The notes beneath the pieces were generated by a model. It was given only the letters and a program-made list of their open reading frames with translations. It had not been told where the DNA came from and did no database searches. A DNA stretch of 62,000 nucleotides from Chrysomallon squamiferum. Taxonomy: Eukaryota; Mollusca; Gastropoda; Neomphalida; Peltospiridae. Numbering within the stretch: the first letter of the stretch is position 1; every line of letters starts with the position of its first letter. The stretch lies in assembly GCA_012295275.1 (NCBI GenBank), contig CM022670.1, positions 40,757,628 to 40,819,627 of the forward strand, read 5' to 3'. Made by a program: the position numbers and the translations under genes. Shown one piece after another: positions 1-53,112 of this stretch.

Positions 1-1838
1 AATAATAAAAATAATAATAACAAAATCGAAGAAAAAATGAAAAATAAATATTACAAAGAAATCATGTATGCTGTTTAAAATATACGTCATTAATTCTGAT
101 GTAGTTGCGTGATTTACGTAAGAAAAATAACAAAAATAAAAAAAAAAATAAAAAAAAAAAAAAAATAAAATAAAAATATAAAAAAGTAAAAATACGTCAC
201 TGAATTTCAAACGCGCATTATGTGAACGCGACAGCGCTGTTTCACGAAACGTTCTTTTCGTTACTCAAGCAGACATTTTGTTCTCGTTTTCTAAAGCGCT
301 TTGCATCACTGTCTCTTGTTTACAACCTCATTCTGGGTCACATCGTGACAGCGGTGCTGATGTTGACGGAGTCACGTGACTCGCTCACCTGTGTTGGCCA
401 GGTACGTTTCGCTACGTCACTCGGTCGTCACGCTTGGCTGGCTGGTGTTTTCACTTTGTTGTTGTGAGATGTGTTTTTTTTTTTTCTCTCATGACTTCCG
501 TGACGAACTTCGCATTTGCGTTTACAGGGAAATAATATTTGTTTGAAAAAGTAAGAATAACAGTCACAATAAAAAAAAAAAAAAAAAAAAAAATTCATCC
601 TCAATAAAAGATAAAACAGGTTTTGGAGAAACTGATTCAAATTCAACTTTTTAAAATCATCATCATTGTTATCATGATAATGATCATCTTCATCATCATC
701 ATCAGAAGCAGCAGCAGCAACACTGATCATTTCCCCCTCACCAACTTAGTCTCCTTAAAATATCAGTATTACATTTTCATTCACATCATCGTTTACTCTG
801 TACTCATCATTATCATCCTAATCATCACTGTAATCATCGCCATCATCATCAAGGTGTGGTCAACTTGAGAATAGAAAACAAATTATATATAAAGTAAATA
901 ACACTCGGCACTCTGTAAGACAAAGCGACGTGAACAGGAATCAAGTCAGTGAGACATTTCCTTATTAGGTAATCACAGTCTGGAAGAACTGCCAAAGACT
1001 GGCTCTTTGTCAGAGTCGCTTTTGTTTGTCATGTATGAACTGAATATGAATTTGTTTCAGTATTTAAAATAGTTTCTGTTGTATAAATATGCATGCGTGC
1101 CTTCTACTCTGTTTTCATCATTTCACATAAATCAGAAAATGAAATAAAAATAAAACAGTGAGTGAATCTCTTAAACATACATATACACGTACACACATGT
1201 AAACATACACGTAGACATATACATACACATATACACACATACACGTACACATATACATACACATATACATCCACATACACGTACACGTACACGTACACGC
1301 AAACACACACGTACACATATACGTACACACACTAAATGTACACATGCATGTATACAGATATGTAAATTAATAATTGTATGAATGAATGAATGAATACAAA
1401 TGATCCTAGCTTTATTATTATAATTAGCACACAAACACACACACGCACACTGAACCAAACGCAACAGAATTTGACAACATTGATATTAATCCTGATGTAT
1501 GCATAATATAAGCCTACACATTTGGTTTATACCTGCTAAAAATCATCAGTTAAAAAGTCATTTGAATATCACAGATAACGGAAGAGTTATGTATTTTACT
1601 CTGATTTCCGCATACGTTGAACAGAAAGATACATAAATAAATGATGATATAAAAAATCACTAATCTATTATTGTAATGACATGTAAATATTATCTTGGCG
1701 ACACATTTTACGTATATGTATTTACACACAAACTTAACCTCTCTTTTACATTAGTTTGTGTGACATATATATCACATCCATCAACACACTCGTAACAAAT
1801 AGGGTAACGACGCATTTTACGTCGAACGCGGGAGAAAA

Positions 1839-1926
<88 letters not shown>

Positions 1927-2707
1927 TGTGTGTGAATGTGTAAATAATTATAAGTGAAATGAGAAACAATAATATATTAGATAGCCTCAACACACACACA
2001 ACACACACACACACACTCACACATACACACTCAAACACACTCAAACACACACACACACACACACACACACAAAACACACATACACAACACACGCACGTAT
2101 GAAAATTAGAAAGAATATGTCAGGATATTAAAAATTATAAAATAATGAACAAAATATAAATATTAATATAGTTATGTGAACAGTTGAACACTTTTATTTA
2201 TATAGTGACACGTGTTTAGTCGTAACGCTTTTGAAAATGTTATAATAGCGTTATAAATACAGTTGTTTAATATGCTTGTTTCCTTTTATCAACTCATAAA
2301 ATGTGTTTTTAAAAAAGTAACGACCGTATTACAGATGTTCATTAAACACTTGGCTGATTACAGTAAAACTGTCAGTATTTTCCTGTTATTGTTTAAAACG
2401 TTATTTCTTGTATTTTGTTCGCTAGTTCTAAATTAAACTTAACATTCATTAATCTACTAAATCTCAGACTGCTTGGCTTCTGGTTTGCCTGCAGGGAAGG
2501 TTGTTAGTTCACTACTTCGTAACGAAATTTGTAATAAACAAATTAATTAATTAAACGTGAGTGTATATGTATATGTGTAAATATGTTTGTATGTATATAG
2601 ATAAATATTGAAGGAACGGGTGAATCTATAATAAAACAACAACAACAACAACAGCAGCATCAACAAACCCCCTCATAAAATAACAACAGCAAAATATCTG
2701 CTTTAAT

Positions 2708-2788
<81 letters not shown>

Positions 2789-3540
2789 TACATACACAAT
2801 CACTACACAAACAAACACATGTATCTACATTACAGATTATTTTTATTTTCTTTTTAAAGAGACGCTGAAAGGGAAGTAACCGGCGTGGTATGTTCTGTGA
2901 TAAATCAAGTTCTCTGGAAGACGTAAAGGTCGCGTTTCGCGTTTAACTCGGTCACTGCTGACTCAGTCTTATACATACATTTCGCATGTCTTGTGTTAAG
3001 TTTCCATGCCACTAATTAGTATTAGTAGTAATAATACAAGAACAAAAATAAAAATAGAAAACATAAAAAAGTCGATATAAAAATATAATATAATATAATA
3101 TAATATAATATAATATAATATAATATAATATATGAGTATGAGGATCCTTTGTCCGAAATTCCGAAAATTTCATTGCAGTAGAAATAATGAAATATATACA
3201 GGTTTCATACTGTTTTACGTACACAAACTTTATTTTATGCATCAAGTTATTTAAAATATAATATAATATAGTGTAATATAGTATAGTATAATATAGTATA
3301 GTACAGTACAATACAGAACAGTACAGTTTAGTATAATATATATACATATACTATAACATAGCATATTATAATGTAACATAATGTAATATAATAAATAAAT
3401 AAATAAATAAAATTCGTATTAGCATTATTAAACTCAGTCGCTTCCTCATTTTTCGTTTTTTTTCTTCTTCTTCTTCTTATATATATATATATATATATAT
3501 ATATTACATTATTTTTGCTATTTAAAGTACACGTGTTCAG
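1..3540. other. Intergenic region with simple repeats (5' part)
   Basis: A-rich tract (143-185), a less AT-rich patch at 200-460 with ACGTCAC and CACGTGAC words, TCA repeats (655-860), ACGTACAC/ACATAC repeats (1,170-1,330), (AG)n 1,843-1,924, (AC)n 1,990-2,080, (CT)n 2,709-2,764 with (CA)n after it, AATAT-type pentamers (3,083-3,131 and 3,256-3,310), (AT)n 3,479-3,504. No gene recognised; the open frames are low complexity. Confidence 0.7.
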
Positions 3541-4583
3541 TGACATCACACCACGTGATTTTGCGTCACGTCACGTCTAGTTAGATCATAATTGAGCGAG
3601 TTACAGTCATGTAATGTTATACTCACAATTCTGAGTCAGCTACGTGACTCACAGACAAAAGTTAAACATGAGGAAATAACTCACAGTTTATTTGTGATAC
3701 AACAGACGACTTTTCAGCATCAACATCATCACCGTCATCCTGTCTTCGTCGTCGTCGTCGTAATTATCATCATAGTCAACATCATCATCATCGCATCGTG
3801 TTACTGTTTTCTCGATCTGTCTACCTGTTATTTCCTGACCAACGTTCCATTTACTACTACTACTACTACTACAACTACTACTACTACAACAACAACAACA
3901 ACAACAACAACTACTACTACTACTACTACTACTACTACTGCTACTACTACTATTACTACTACAACAACAACAACTACTACTACTACTACCACTACTACTA
4001 CTACTGCTAGTGGAAACTGTAGTAGTAGTAGTAATAGTAATAACAATAATAATAATGATGATGATGATGATGGTGATGGAAATTATTGACTTATATAAAT
4101 ATATAAAATCTATTCCAGTAACAAAAAATCCATAAGAAAATACTATCATTATTATCAGTCATAATTTATGTTCTGTTTTGCCAGCGCTATGTTTAATTTA
4201 GATCATCAACTTAGAAACGACAGTAATATACAGTAGTCTTGTATATATACTTATCTGTTTATTTCTCAACAGCGCTCAATGCCAAATACCGAGCAAATGT
4301 CAGTTTTAATGTCAATGGGTTCCAGCACTGAGCCATTCAGACTGGAAATATTATCTATGAATTAGTCATACTTGCCTACAAGAAGAATGAGAGCTATTTC
4401 CTTGTCTTCTAAACATGTCATTCGTTACTCTAAAAGTAGCCTCTGAGTGTGAGAACAGCAGTCCTCCCTAGATGAGTAATTCTTAGTAACAAGAAGTAAA
4501 TTAACGTACGTTAGATCATGCTGGCGTTTTGAGTTAAAGGTATTCTGTTTCTCTTGGGTTTTAAGAATAATTTGTATATGCGT

Positions 4584-4636
<53 letters not shown>

Positions 4637-4661
4637 ATTATTTATTTATTGTTTTATTTTT

Positions 4662-4712
<51 letters not shown>

Positions 4713-7479
4713 TTGATTTGTTTATTGTTTGTTTGTTTGTTTGTTAATTTTTTTTTATTTGTTAATTTGTTTGCATTTTATTGTCTTAAAAACACATAAT
4801 TATATAAATAAAATATATAAAACAGCGAGGTAGAGCCAATATAGCTATTTGCTAAACTACGTTCTTTTACGTTTATATGAATTTACATAAAACAATATAA
4901 ATAAAATTGCTTATAGTGTTTCAACTGCAACACCATTACTGCTGCTACTACATCTTCTACTTCTAGTGCTTCTGTTGCTTCTGTTACCACTACAACTACA
5001 ACAACATACTGCTACTACAGTTACTCTTGATACTGCTTCTTCTTAAACACTACCACCAACAACGACTGCGCTGTTGCTGCTACAACTACTACCACCTTAT
5101 TACAGCAACAGCTACTACTATCACTGTTACCAATATTTCTACAACAATAACAACAACAACACCCACATCAACAACTACTACTACTACTACAAAAAACAAA
5201 AACAACAACAACTACTACTACTACAAAAAACAAAAACAACAACAACTACTACTACTACTACAATTACTATTACTACTACTACTACTACAAAACAAGAACA
5301 AGAACAACTACTACCTCTACTACAGGTATTACTATTGCCATGATATTCTTGTTGCTGCTAATACTACTAAAAGAACGTCTGCTGAATAATTAATTTGCCT
5401 TTATGAACCGATACGTTTGTGAACATGGATCTGATTAATGTGAATGTTGATACATGTTATGATATATGTTGTGAGACAGGAAACTCCATTAGCAACAACA
5501 TTGATTATTAATGAATTAATTTATCGATAACTTACAGGTTATCTGCAGTTAAGAGAATGAAACTAGATAAAGTACCAAGATCTTATTTGTCAAATAGCAT
5601 AATAAAGTGATAAAATAAGTAAAACTATTCGAAGCTAATAATATAAATAATAACAAATAAATGAAATAAATAAATAAATAAATAGATAAATAAATAAATA
5701 AATAGATTGATAAATAAATAGGTTGATAAATAAATAGATAAATAAATAAATACACAGATAAATAAATAAATCAATAAAAAAAAAAAAAAATCTAACGAAC
5801 GAAAGAACAAACAAACTAAATAACTAAATAAATTAAAAATTAATAAAAATAACTATAATAAACTAACGACAAGAAAATATCTGTGTCAGTGTTTTACATA
5901 AGCTCAAAAAGGAAACAAGGAACAATTTTTTAAATTTTAAATTTATTTTTTATTTAGAGACCAATAGGCTACTCTTTTTCGGTTATAGGTAAAGGATTTT
6001 TTTAATAGATATAATTCTAAAATCAGGAAAACCTTTGAAAACCTGTCTTGGGTTATAGTTTGGAATGGGAAAACAGACAAGTGGGCGCAGTAAGAGGATT
6101 GATCTTAAGACCTATCACACTTCATTCCTGTCCTCTGATCTGTGAGGCACAGCGCGCATTTGAATAAAGATATAACTTATAATGAACTCTTTTACTGCAG
6201 ATAAAACTGGTTTTATTAAATATTGTAATTAACGGATGAAAGAAAATACAAATTACAGACTCACCATTTTAATTCCATAACAAGAGAAAATTCTGGTTGA
6301 TGCTTCATTATTCGAAAGGTTTGGGACAGGAAAGGTTAGGGATTTTAGAATAAAATAGATAGCCTGAAAAAAGAATCTTTGTCTAAACATATATATTTTA
6401 CACAAAGATTATTCTAACAGGTTACAGATATATTTATAATATGCATGATATAATGTTGGGTACACTAAACTTCAGAATGTACCGTCTACGAAAACGTTTA
6501 GGATTTTGTAGATTTTCGGATAAGGGATCCTTAATCTGAAACAGAGATCTGCAGATATTCAGTGATCTGGGTAAAATCAGTTGATATTTAAGATAATAAC
6601 ATATAAAAGTATATTAAAAGATCAACAGGATTTTGATTTGATTAAAATTACCATATCTTCATCCTTTAATGGGTACCATCTTGATTTCTTTGTGTTTTAT
6701 TTGGAAAAATATGGCTGCATTAGGCCATATTGGATTTAGCCTCCTAACCAAATAGCTCAAAGATGAGAAGAGGTCACCCGGCAGTTTCAGTATCTGTTTG
6801 TTCTAAACATCAGTTATCAACACACACACAAACATTTTGACGCCAAAACAAGGTTAAACACAAATATGACATTAGGCTGCTGGACTAATATGAGTTCTTG
6901 TCAAATTTTATAAATGTGGAAAAATAAAAGCTAACAGTTTTCTACGAACTCCACTTTTTAAATTTTCTCCAGACGATTTCAGTCCTAGTTGTCTCTACTT
7001 TATTAAATATTTGGTGGATAAATAAAAAATTCTTGCATAGAAACAAAGTTTATCTGTGAATAAGATAGCTTTATAAATGATAAACTAGAATTATCTGAAA
7101 TAGAAATATAAATAATTATTTCTAGATGATCTGAGATACGTCAGTCTCATTTCATTATCGTCGGCAATCTAAACTTTATTTTTACCTTTATCTGATGTAT
7201 CAGTTGATACAACTAAAAAAAGCCACTAATTCCCTTTTTGGTTGTTTTCTTAATTATGATTAATTATCGTTATTGTTAACTACCCACTTTTTAGACTGTT
7301 TATTTTGCATTATTAAATTTTTGTTTTTAATTATTCCCGTAATTTAAAAAAAAAAAAAAAAAAAATAAAAGAAGTAAAGTCAAACTGTTATTCTGATTAA
7401 CAGGGTCAACACTTTATTCCGCTGCGGTTTGACGGTTTGGTTTTAATTAAATAAATAATTAATTCTACTTTAATTTCCC
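3541..7479. other. Intergenic region with trinucleotide and tetranucleotide repeats
   Basis: A CACGTGA/GTCACGTCACGTC cluster (3,551-3,577), ACT/ACA tract (3,853-4,015) flanked by TAG/AAT/GAT repeats to 4,080, (TTTA)n 4,583-4,713, ACT/ACA-rich tract (4,925-5,330), (AAAT)n 5,662-5,775. From 5,860 to 7,480 mostly unique AT-rich sequence. No gene recognised. Confidence 0.7.
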
Positions 7480-7887
7480 CGGGGACAGTTTTCCGGGTAC
7501 TGTGAACTGAGGACACGCCAGCACGTAATCAGCCGGGTACCGCAGATCGATACCCGCTTCACGGTTATCGGCCGCTTTTCTCGTTTTAAACTTTCTCGGT
7601 CTCAAACTTTACGTCCGGCGAGTAAGTGAGTCAACACGTATTCAGCTGATTAATAAAACATGCAATCATTATTCTGCGTCTTCGACAAGCTATTAATTAC
7701 AGTTTGACGTGAATAATTAACCGCTCACAAAACAACAGCCATTTCGGTAAGTTTAAGATCATTCGAGACGTTTTTCTTCGTCTTTGACCAACTGCTGGCT
7801 GACTCGTCTGCGAAACAGACGATGCCACGTGATCGGTATGGGTCTCGCACCATACTTTTTCACGCAGCGTCGGGCGAAACACGGAAA
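7480..7887 (+). promoter_or_regulatory. Probable promoter / 5' UTR of the TSP1-repeat gene
   Basis: Base composition becomes clearly richer in G+C here than in the surrounding AT-rich DNA, directly before the first coding exon. No convincing TATA box is visible. An in-frame upstream ATG at 7822 would add 22 residues before the hydrophobic signal sequence; the ATG at 7888 has a good context (A at -3, G at +4) and starts exactly at a signal peptide, so 7888 is preferred. The transcription start cannot be placed. Confidence 0.4.
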
Positions 7888-46845
<38,958 letters not shown>

Positions 46846-47533
46846 ACGAAGATGAAATTTATCGTCACAAAACTTTCCTAGATTTCTTCGCTTGTTCACT
46901 ACTGTATTTTCTAAAATACTATAACGTTTTGAGAAGAAAACAATGCTTGAACTCTTAATTTTATGTTCCCTTTGTTTTTATCATGTCCTTTTGTTTCGTT
47001 TTTGTCTTTTGATCTTGTAACTGTTTGTTTGTGTTTTTGTTTAAATTTAGTTTATTTAATTAAAATATTTGACTTGATATTAATTCTAATTTTTGTTAGG
47101 ATCTGAATGCATTATATTTTCTCTTTCTTTTTCTTTCTTTTTCTTATTTTTCTTATTATACAACTTTTTTCTTATTATTATTAACATTATGCTGCATGAA
47201 TTAATTTTTAATCGCATATGTCTAAAATATAGAGCATATTCAGAATTCCAGCATATGAAAAACTTTTTTTTCTTTCCATTAAATTAGTTCAGTAAAGTCG
47301 TAAGGCTACAGTTTTATGTTTTATGTGTTATAATATATTTGTATTTAATTATTATTTTTTAAAATTATTACTGGTAAGTCTGTGCACGCTGTGTTTATGT
47401 TTTATGACAAATATGGAATCTAATTGTTGTAAGTAAGAAAATGGATTTGTACAACAAAGTTGATTTCATATGAAATTAAATTCTGCTGTTTTTGTTCCAT
47501 TGACACTGTTTATGTTAACTGTTGCTTAATAAA
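46846..47533 (+). other. 3' UTR candidate after T3
   Basis: AT-rich, with ATTAAA-type signals on the way and a clear AATAAA at 47,528-47,533 followed by a T-rich stretch. The transcript probably ends soon after 47,540. Confidence 0.5.
47528..47533 (+). promoter_or_regulatory. Polyadenylation signal AATAAA
   Basis: CTTAATAAAGTTGATGTTGC, followed by TTCTTTCTTTGTTAC. It is the best-placed canonical signal after the last coding exon and lies just before the retroelement copy. Confidence 0.5.
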
Positions 47534-47804
47534 GTTGATGTTGCAAAATGAAAACAAATTATTCTTTCTTTGTTACAAGTAAAAGAAATAATAAAAAATA
47601 TTACTTGTTTCTCATTTCTGTACATATATTCTTGTACGAATACACACATATAAGTAACATATACACGCGTGTGGATGTTCAGGTATGTTTAAAAATATTT
47701 AAAAATTATTTTTTGATATAAAAACAGTTATTAACTTACGTGTATCTATTTTATAATTCCAGTATTAAACTCTCAAAATACAAAATAAAACGACAGTTTA
47801 TTAA

Positions 47805-48080
47805 AACATCGTTTCAGACTGAGTCGTAGTAAAAGTCAACTGAGTATTTGCTTTGTGAAATCTCAAGACAACTCAGACAAAACGTCAGTGTACTAAAAAT
47901 ATCGATTCAGACTGAGTCATAATCAAATTATATTGTGAGTATTTACATCGAGAAATCTCAAGATAACTCAAACAAAACGTCAGTATACTAAAATATCGTT
48001 TCAGACTGAGTCATAGTAAAATTATATTGTAGTTACTTCGAGAAACCTCAGTACAATGAAATAATACGTTAGAGCAGTAA
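47805..48080 (+). repeat. Three tandem copies of a unit of about 92 bp in retroelement copy B
   Basis: TCGTTTCAGACTGAGTCGTAG and its variants recur at about 47,811, 47,904 and 47,998, each followed by GAAA-CTCAAGA-AACTC and AAACGTCAGT-TACTAAAA. The same three units occur at 59,898-60,150 in copy C, so they belong to the element. Confidence 0.8.
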
Positions 48081-48965
48081 GGTCGAGTTTTAAATCAGAA
48101 ATCGACACTTTAACAGCATTAGGTTACAGCTGTGAGAATTTCACAGCCAAACGGTTGTTAACAACACAATGGGCTTTATTAACTCACAAAGGCTGAAAAT
48201 ATTGTAGGCTAGCTTATTTTGAAATACCCTAATAAGTACTTACTCACCTGTTTTAATAATTAAAAAAAAAGTTAAAATATAATTTTCAGAATGTTCGAGA
48301 CGATAGAAGTGTCATATATTTACGAATTAAATATTTAGTTCTTAATCATTGACTAATGCTTCATTTGAACTCTCTCGAGTGAAGTCACTTCGGTTTCAGT
48401 CATTTTCATTTCTGTTGTTCTCTTAAATTAGAGCAGAGCACTCATACGTGTCATACACGTGTACATTTTTTTAATTAACTACAAAGATCAGCGTTCACAG
48501 TTTATGGTTACGTTTTCAGTCAAAAAAAAAAAAAAATAATAATAATAATAACAATAATAATAAAAAAACACATACACATTTATATTCATTATTTAATTTT
48601 TTTTAATAAAAATTTCATACTGTTCAAAAATAAATTTTTAAAACCGGCTTAAGTAGCAACTGTCGAGAACAAAACGGTCGTAAAAGGGGCTGACAGTATA
48701 AAGAATAGTACATATAAGAAAATATTGTATGTAATTAAATATTAATCTCTCCTGTATATTTATTTAGGTCTTATGTTCATGCGACTATAAGTAAATACAT
48801 TTTAAAAGATTCACATGTCTTTCTGACGTCTTGACTCTATTTTATTACACAGCAGGAGTTAATTTCTGTTCTCTCAGATAATTCAGTTGAAAACACGCAT
48901 ACAGTTTGCTTTGTGAAATCAATTGTTAACTATGTATATCGAGGTGGAAAATACAACACCAAGGG

Positions 48966-49162
<197 letters not shown>

Positions 49163-50335
49163 CTACTTATATCTCTTAAAAGAAAATCTGAGGAAAACAT
49201 TATACTTATGGGAGTATTCTTTGAGATTTGTATTAATATAATCTAAATATTCTAATCTATTACTCTAAATTCTTATCAGAATATAAAAAATGTTCATAAT
49301 TTCCGAGGAACGTCAGAAAAAAATTAAAAAAATAAAAAAAATAAAAAAATAAAAAAAGTAAAAAATAAATAAATTCTGTAGTAATATTGACATTAGTACA
49401 CTGCATGAATTATAATGTAATGAGTTTAGTTTCACTGACATACAATTATTAATGTATTAATTGATACAAAAGAAAATTACTAAAATGCGAAACGCCCTTT
49501 TTGAAAAGAGCGATAACCAGAACTTAGTGCAGCTGTATGAAAAGACAGGACAAAGGGGTAAGAGTTTATTGAATGAATACAAAAATGAAAATGTTAAATT
49601 TGAATAAGATATGACGTCAAATAAATACATAAATCTCAGGTTCGTCATGATGACATTTTTATGTTATATACATTGTTGGAATTACCAAAAGAAACTAAGA
49701 AGAGTATGTACTGTGCTTTTATAGATTTTGTAAAATCTTTTAATTCATTGTAGTGTCTGCTGTCTGGGCAAAACGTATCAAATTGTGATTGACATTAATG
49801 GGAAATGCTTCAGAACAGTATTTAATGTATACAACGATATAATAACCATCGACATGTGGCAATTGGCAATAAATCAGAATATTTTCCTTCCAATTCAGAA
49901 CTCAGACAAGTAGAAAATGTGTCACCTTTTTTCATTTTCGTAATACTTGGATAACTGCCAGGTAACTCAGTAAACCAGTAACTAACAGTTATTCTATCGA
50001 AAGATCAAAATGAAAACCTTAAGTTATTTCTGTTGTTACATAAGTTGACGATATGTAATATTTATGTCATTTACTGCTACTGGTTTGAAATATATTTTGA
50101 TACATGAAAAAATAAACATTAATGCTACCAAGACAAAAATTAAGATTTTTTTTTCAAGAGGCGGGTTTAGATCAAATATATATATATATTAACAAGAGAA
50201 ATATAATTGTTGTCGAGGTTATATGCTTTCTATTATGTAATATGTCTTGTGTCAGAAAACGCTTTTTAAATCATATTTTGCATGTTGTTCTCAGTATTTT
50301 TCTTTCGAGAAATAAACGACTTGTCTTGTAAACAG

Positions 50336-51111
50336 AAAGTCTTTGGTCTGTGAGTTATATCTATACCATGTTAGGTTGTTTATAAAATAATATTCACAAC
50401 GACAACAACAAAAATAATAATAAGGATTACAATAACAACAATATAATTGTGGTAATAATAATAATAATAATAGTAATAATAATAACAACAAGAACGCATC
50501 TTACAGTCAGGAAACTTCATTTTCAACACATCAGTTTATGACATTAGATACTAAAAATGTTAACAGATACGTCACCGTGGTATACTGCTTGTCAAACCAG
50601 TTTGAACTACGCATTAGGTATCCTGTCAGTTTTATCTATGCAGTTTCAAATATGTATTACGTGTGAGACTTCAAAAGAACATTTACAAAGGAAAAATAAA
50701 CGCGGAAAAATGCACTTTCAGATGTTAATACAATCAAAGTGAAGAAATATGATGCTAATATAAAATTGAACCGCCCAGATAAGAATATATATATATATAT
50801 ATATATCTATAAACGGACACCAACTGTAATATTTTAATTAACTAATGTCTTCTGTCTCCCAGCAAACTAATTATGAAAATCTGCATGTTTATAAAGAATA
50901 AACTGATATTAATGAAAATGTCTTGTATTTCACTATATTCACTCCACAATTACTAGCTAACTAAGGAAGTTAGGCTGTTCATTTTAAAAATGCACAAACA
51001 CTGCAGGTTGGTTTAAATACTAACATTCCTGTTGCCTTTACCACTCCTACTACAGCTCCTATTACTCTTACTGCTACAAGTACTGCTGTTACTATTACTA
51101 GTGGTTGTGCA

Positions 51112-51178
<67 letters not shown>

Positions 51179-52065
51179 GCATTACTACTAGTAGCTCTAT
51201 CAATAGTGACAGTGGCAGTAGTAGTAATATATACGACGATAATGAAAAAATTTATTTTGTTTATAATAACAATAACTGCAATTAATCGCATTACAATTTA
51301 TAATTTCGTTTCACCAACACCACCACAACAATCATTATTGTCGTCTTTACTATTTTCAGTGTTAATTATTACTTTACCTCCAACAACATAATTGGTAACT
51401 GGTATTTGACACCATGTCCCTGTATGTTTGGAAATGCTGACAGAGACCTAAGAAAAACAAATATTGATGGTATTATATCAAGAACTCGACAGCTGTGTTT
51501 TGATACCTGTGTGGTAATGGGTCGTCATTGCGGATATTAAACTGTCAAATCCAATGACTTGTTGCGAAACACGAGACTCTCTACAACAGCCAGACACGCT
51601 TTAACGGCCACCGAAACAAGAAATCTCTGCTTTTAATTTAAAAAAACCTCCACGCACACGGGATTCGACGAATACTCGGTGGTAAGCGATACGGTTAGAG
51701 AGATTTGCTCAAAGATATCTCCGTTGTTTTCAAGAGAGTCTGTTTATGCTGGTTTCATCGTACTGCGATCTCACGTTTCAGCCAGTCTTCCGAATAAGGC
51801 CGACCAGTGGCGAGGTTAATAATAAACGTCGGGGTGTACAAAAGGTGCGCCTTTGAGCAATTAAATCAACTCATCTTCTGACAGACAGACCCGAGTCTCT
51901 CAATTGAGCGTTTTCGTGGGATAGGGTTTCACGCCTTTTTGTGAACACGATTGCGTACGATATTCGTATTTAACCTTATACTCCAGCAGCCATCAGTTGT
52001 TAACACAATCAGATAAGTTCATCAATCACGACCAAAAAAAAAAAAAAAAAAAATTAAAAACGAGG
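50336..52065 (+). other. Intergenic region before the NIDO gene
   Basis: Contains AAC/AAT repeats (50,398-50,490), (AT)n near 50,787-50,806, and a pure AAT tract (51,112-51,174) flanked by degenerate ACT repeats. From about 51,400 the sequence is less repetitive and somewhat richer in G+C, probably the promoter region. No gene recognised. Confidence 0.6.
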
Positions 52066-52073
52066 TATAAAAG
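52066..52073 (+). promoter_or_regulatory. TATA box of the NIDO gene
   Basis: TATAAAAG, 71 bp before the start codon. A start of transcription near 52,095-52,100 is expected from the usual spacing, leaving a 5' UTR of about 40 nt. Confidence 0.7.
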
Positions 52074-52136
52074 GTACGAGAAGCCATTTTTCGTAGGAGT
52101 GGTTATAACGACACCTCTTCGAGAATATCATCCACT

Positions 52137-52307
52137 ATGTTGCATGTAAGATTATTTTTGGTTTTTGTCGCCGTTGTTGAAATTGTCGCTGCTGTGGATT
52201 TGTATCCGTACAATACGCCAGAAGACATAAGTTTGAGAAGTTCTAGTTATGCCTTGTCGGTGCAGCCTCCGTTTCAATTTTATGAAAATGTCTACACTTC
52301 TTTCTAT
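52137..52307 (+). CDS. NIDO gene exon 1
   Basis: Start codon, signal peptide (MLHVRLFLVFVAVVEIVAA) and the beginning of the NIDO domain. Ends in phase 0 with TAT/GTAAGT. Confidence 0.87.
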
Positions 52308-53073
52308 GTAAGTTAGATAATGATAATAATAATAATAATAATATAATGATCAGCAACAAGAACAACAACATTAATAATAATAATAGTATTATTATTGTTA
52401 TTATTATTATTATATAACAATGATGGTAGAGATAAATAATGATGATAATGTTTTAATGACAATGACGAAAATCACAAAATAAATTCATATTAAAAACAGA
52501 GATATACAAATTATTTCGTTTTGTTTAATCATAAGTAAAACATAGTCACTGAAATTTATTTTTACTTGAGCTTATTAAAAACATCTTAAAGATCCCACTG
52601 ATACTCATTAACTGGATATCATAGAAAGTTTTTATTGTAAAACCATCAGTGATATTCTAAGGCCTATTTCACGTTAAGCGTTCATAAATACGAGACTATT
52701 ATTATCATTATTATTATTATTATTATTATTATTACTACTGTATTTATGGCAACACCTCATAACAATTACAGCTTGTATGAAAGGGACATACTAATTACTT
52801 TGGTTAATTAATATTTAATATAACGCAGATAAAGTATCCAAACAGTTAAAGGGCCTGCAAGTAAAACATGGTATATATATCCTGCTCAGGTTTTGACGAC
52901 AGTCACAACGTAATCATTTTGCATGAGACGCCATTAACATAATTAACTTTGATGAAAATGGTGTCATTCAGAGAGGAACTGGTTGTTTGTTTATAACGCT
53001 CTGGTTCACGGATTAGTTACATCTCTGTGTAAATTGTGAAACATTTAAAAAAATACTTTTTGCAGTTTCAGAA

Positions 53074-53112
<39 letters not shown>

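Noticed and set aside
3592-4149. Open frames rich in T, S, Y, N or V
   Set aside because: Products of the ACT/ACA/AAT trinucleotide tract; open in several frames on both strands, with no domain.
7822-7887. Upstream in-frame ATG at 7822 as the start codon
   Set aside because: It would place 22 polar residues before the signal sequence. The ATG at 7888 has better context and begins a standard signal peptide.
49649-50335. Functional reverse-transcriptase gene
   Set aside because: Motif blocks lie in different frames with several stops; no open frame covers the domain.
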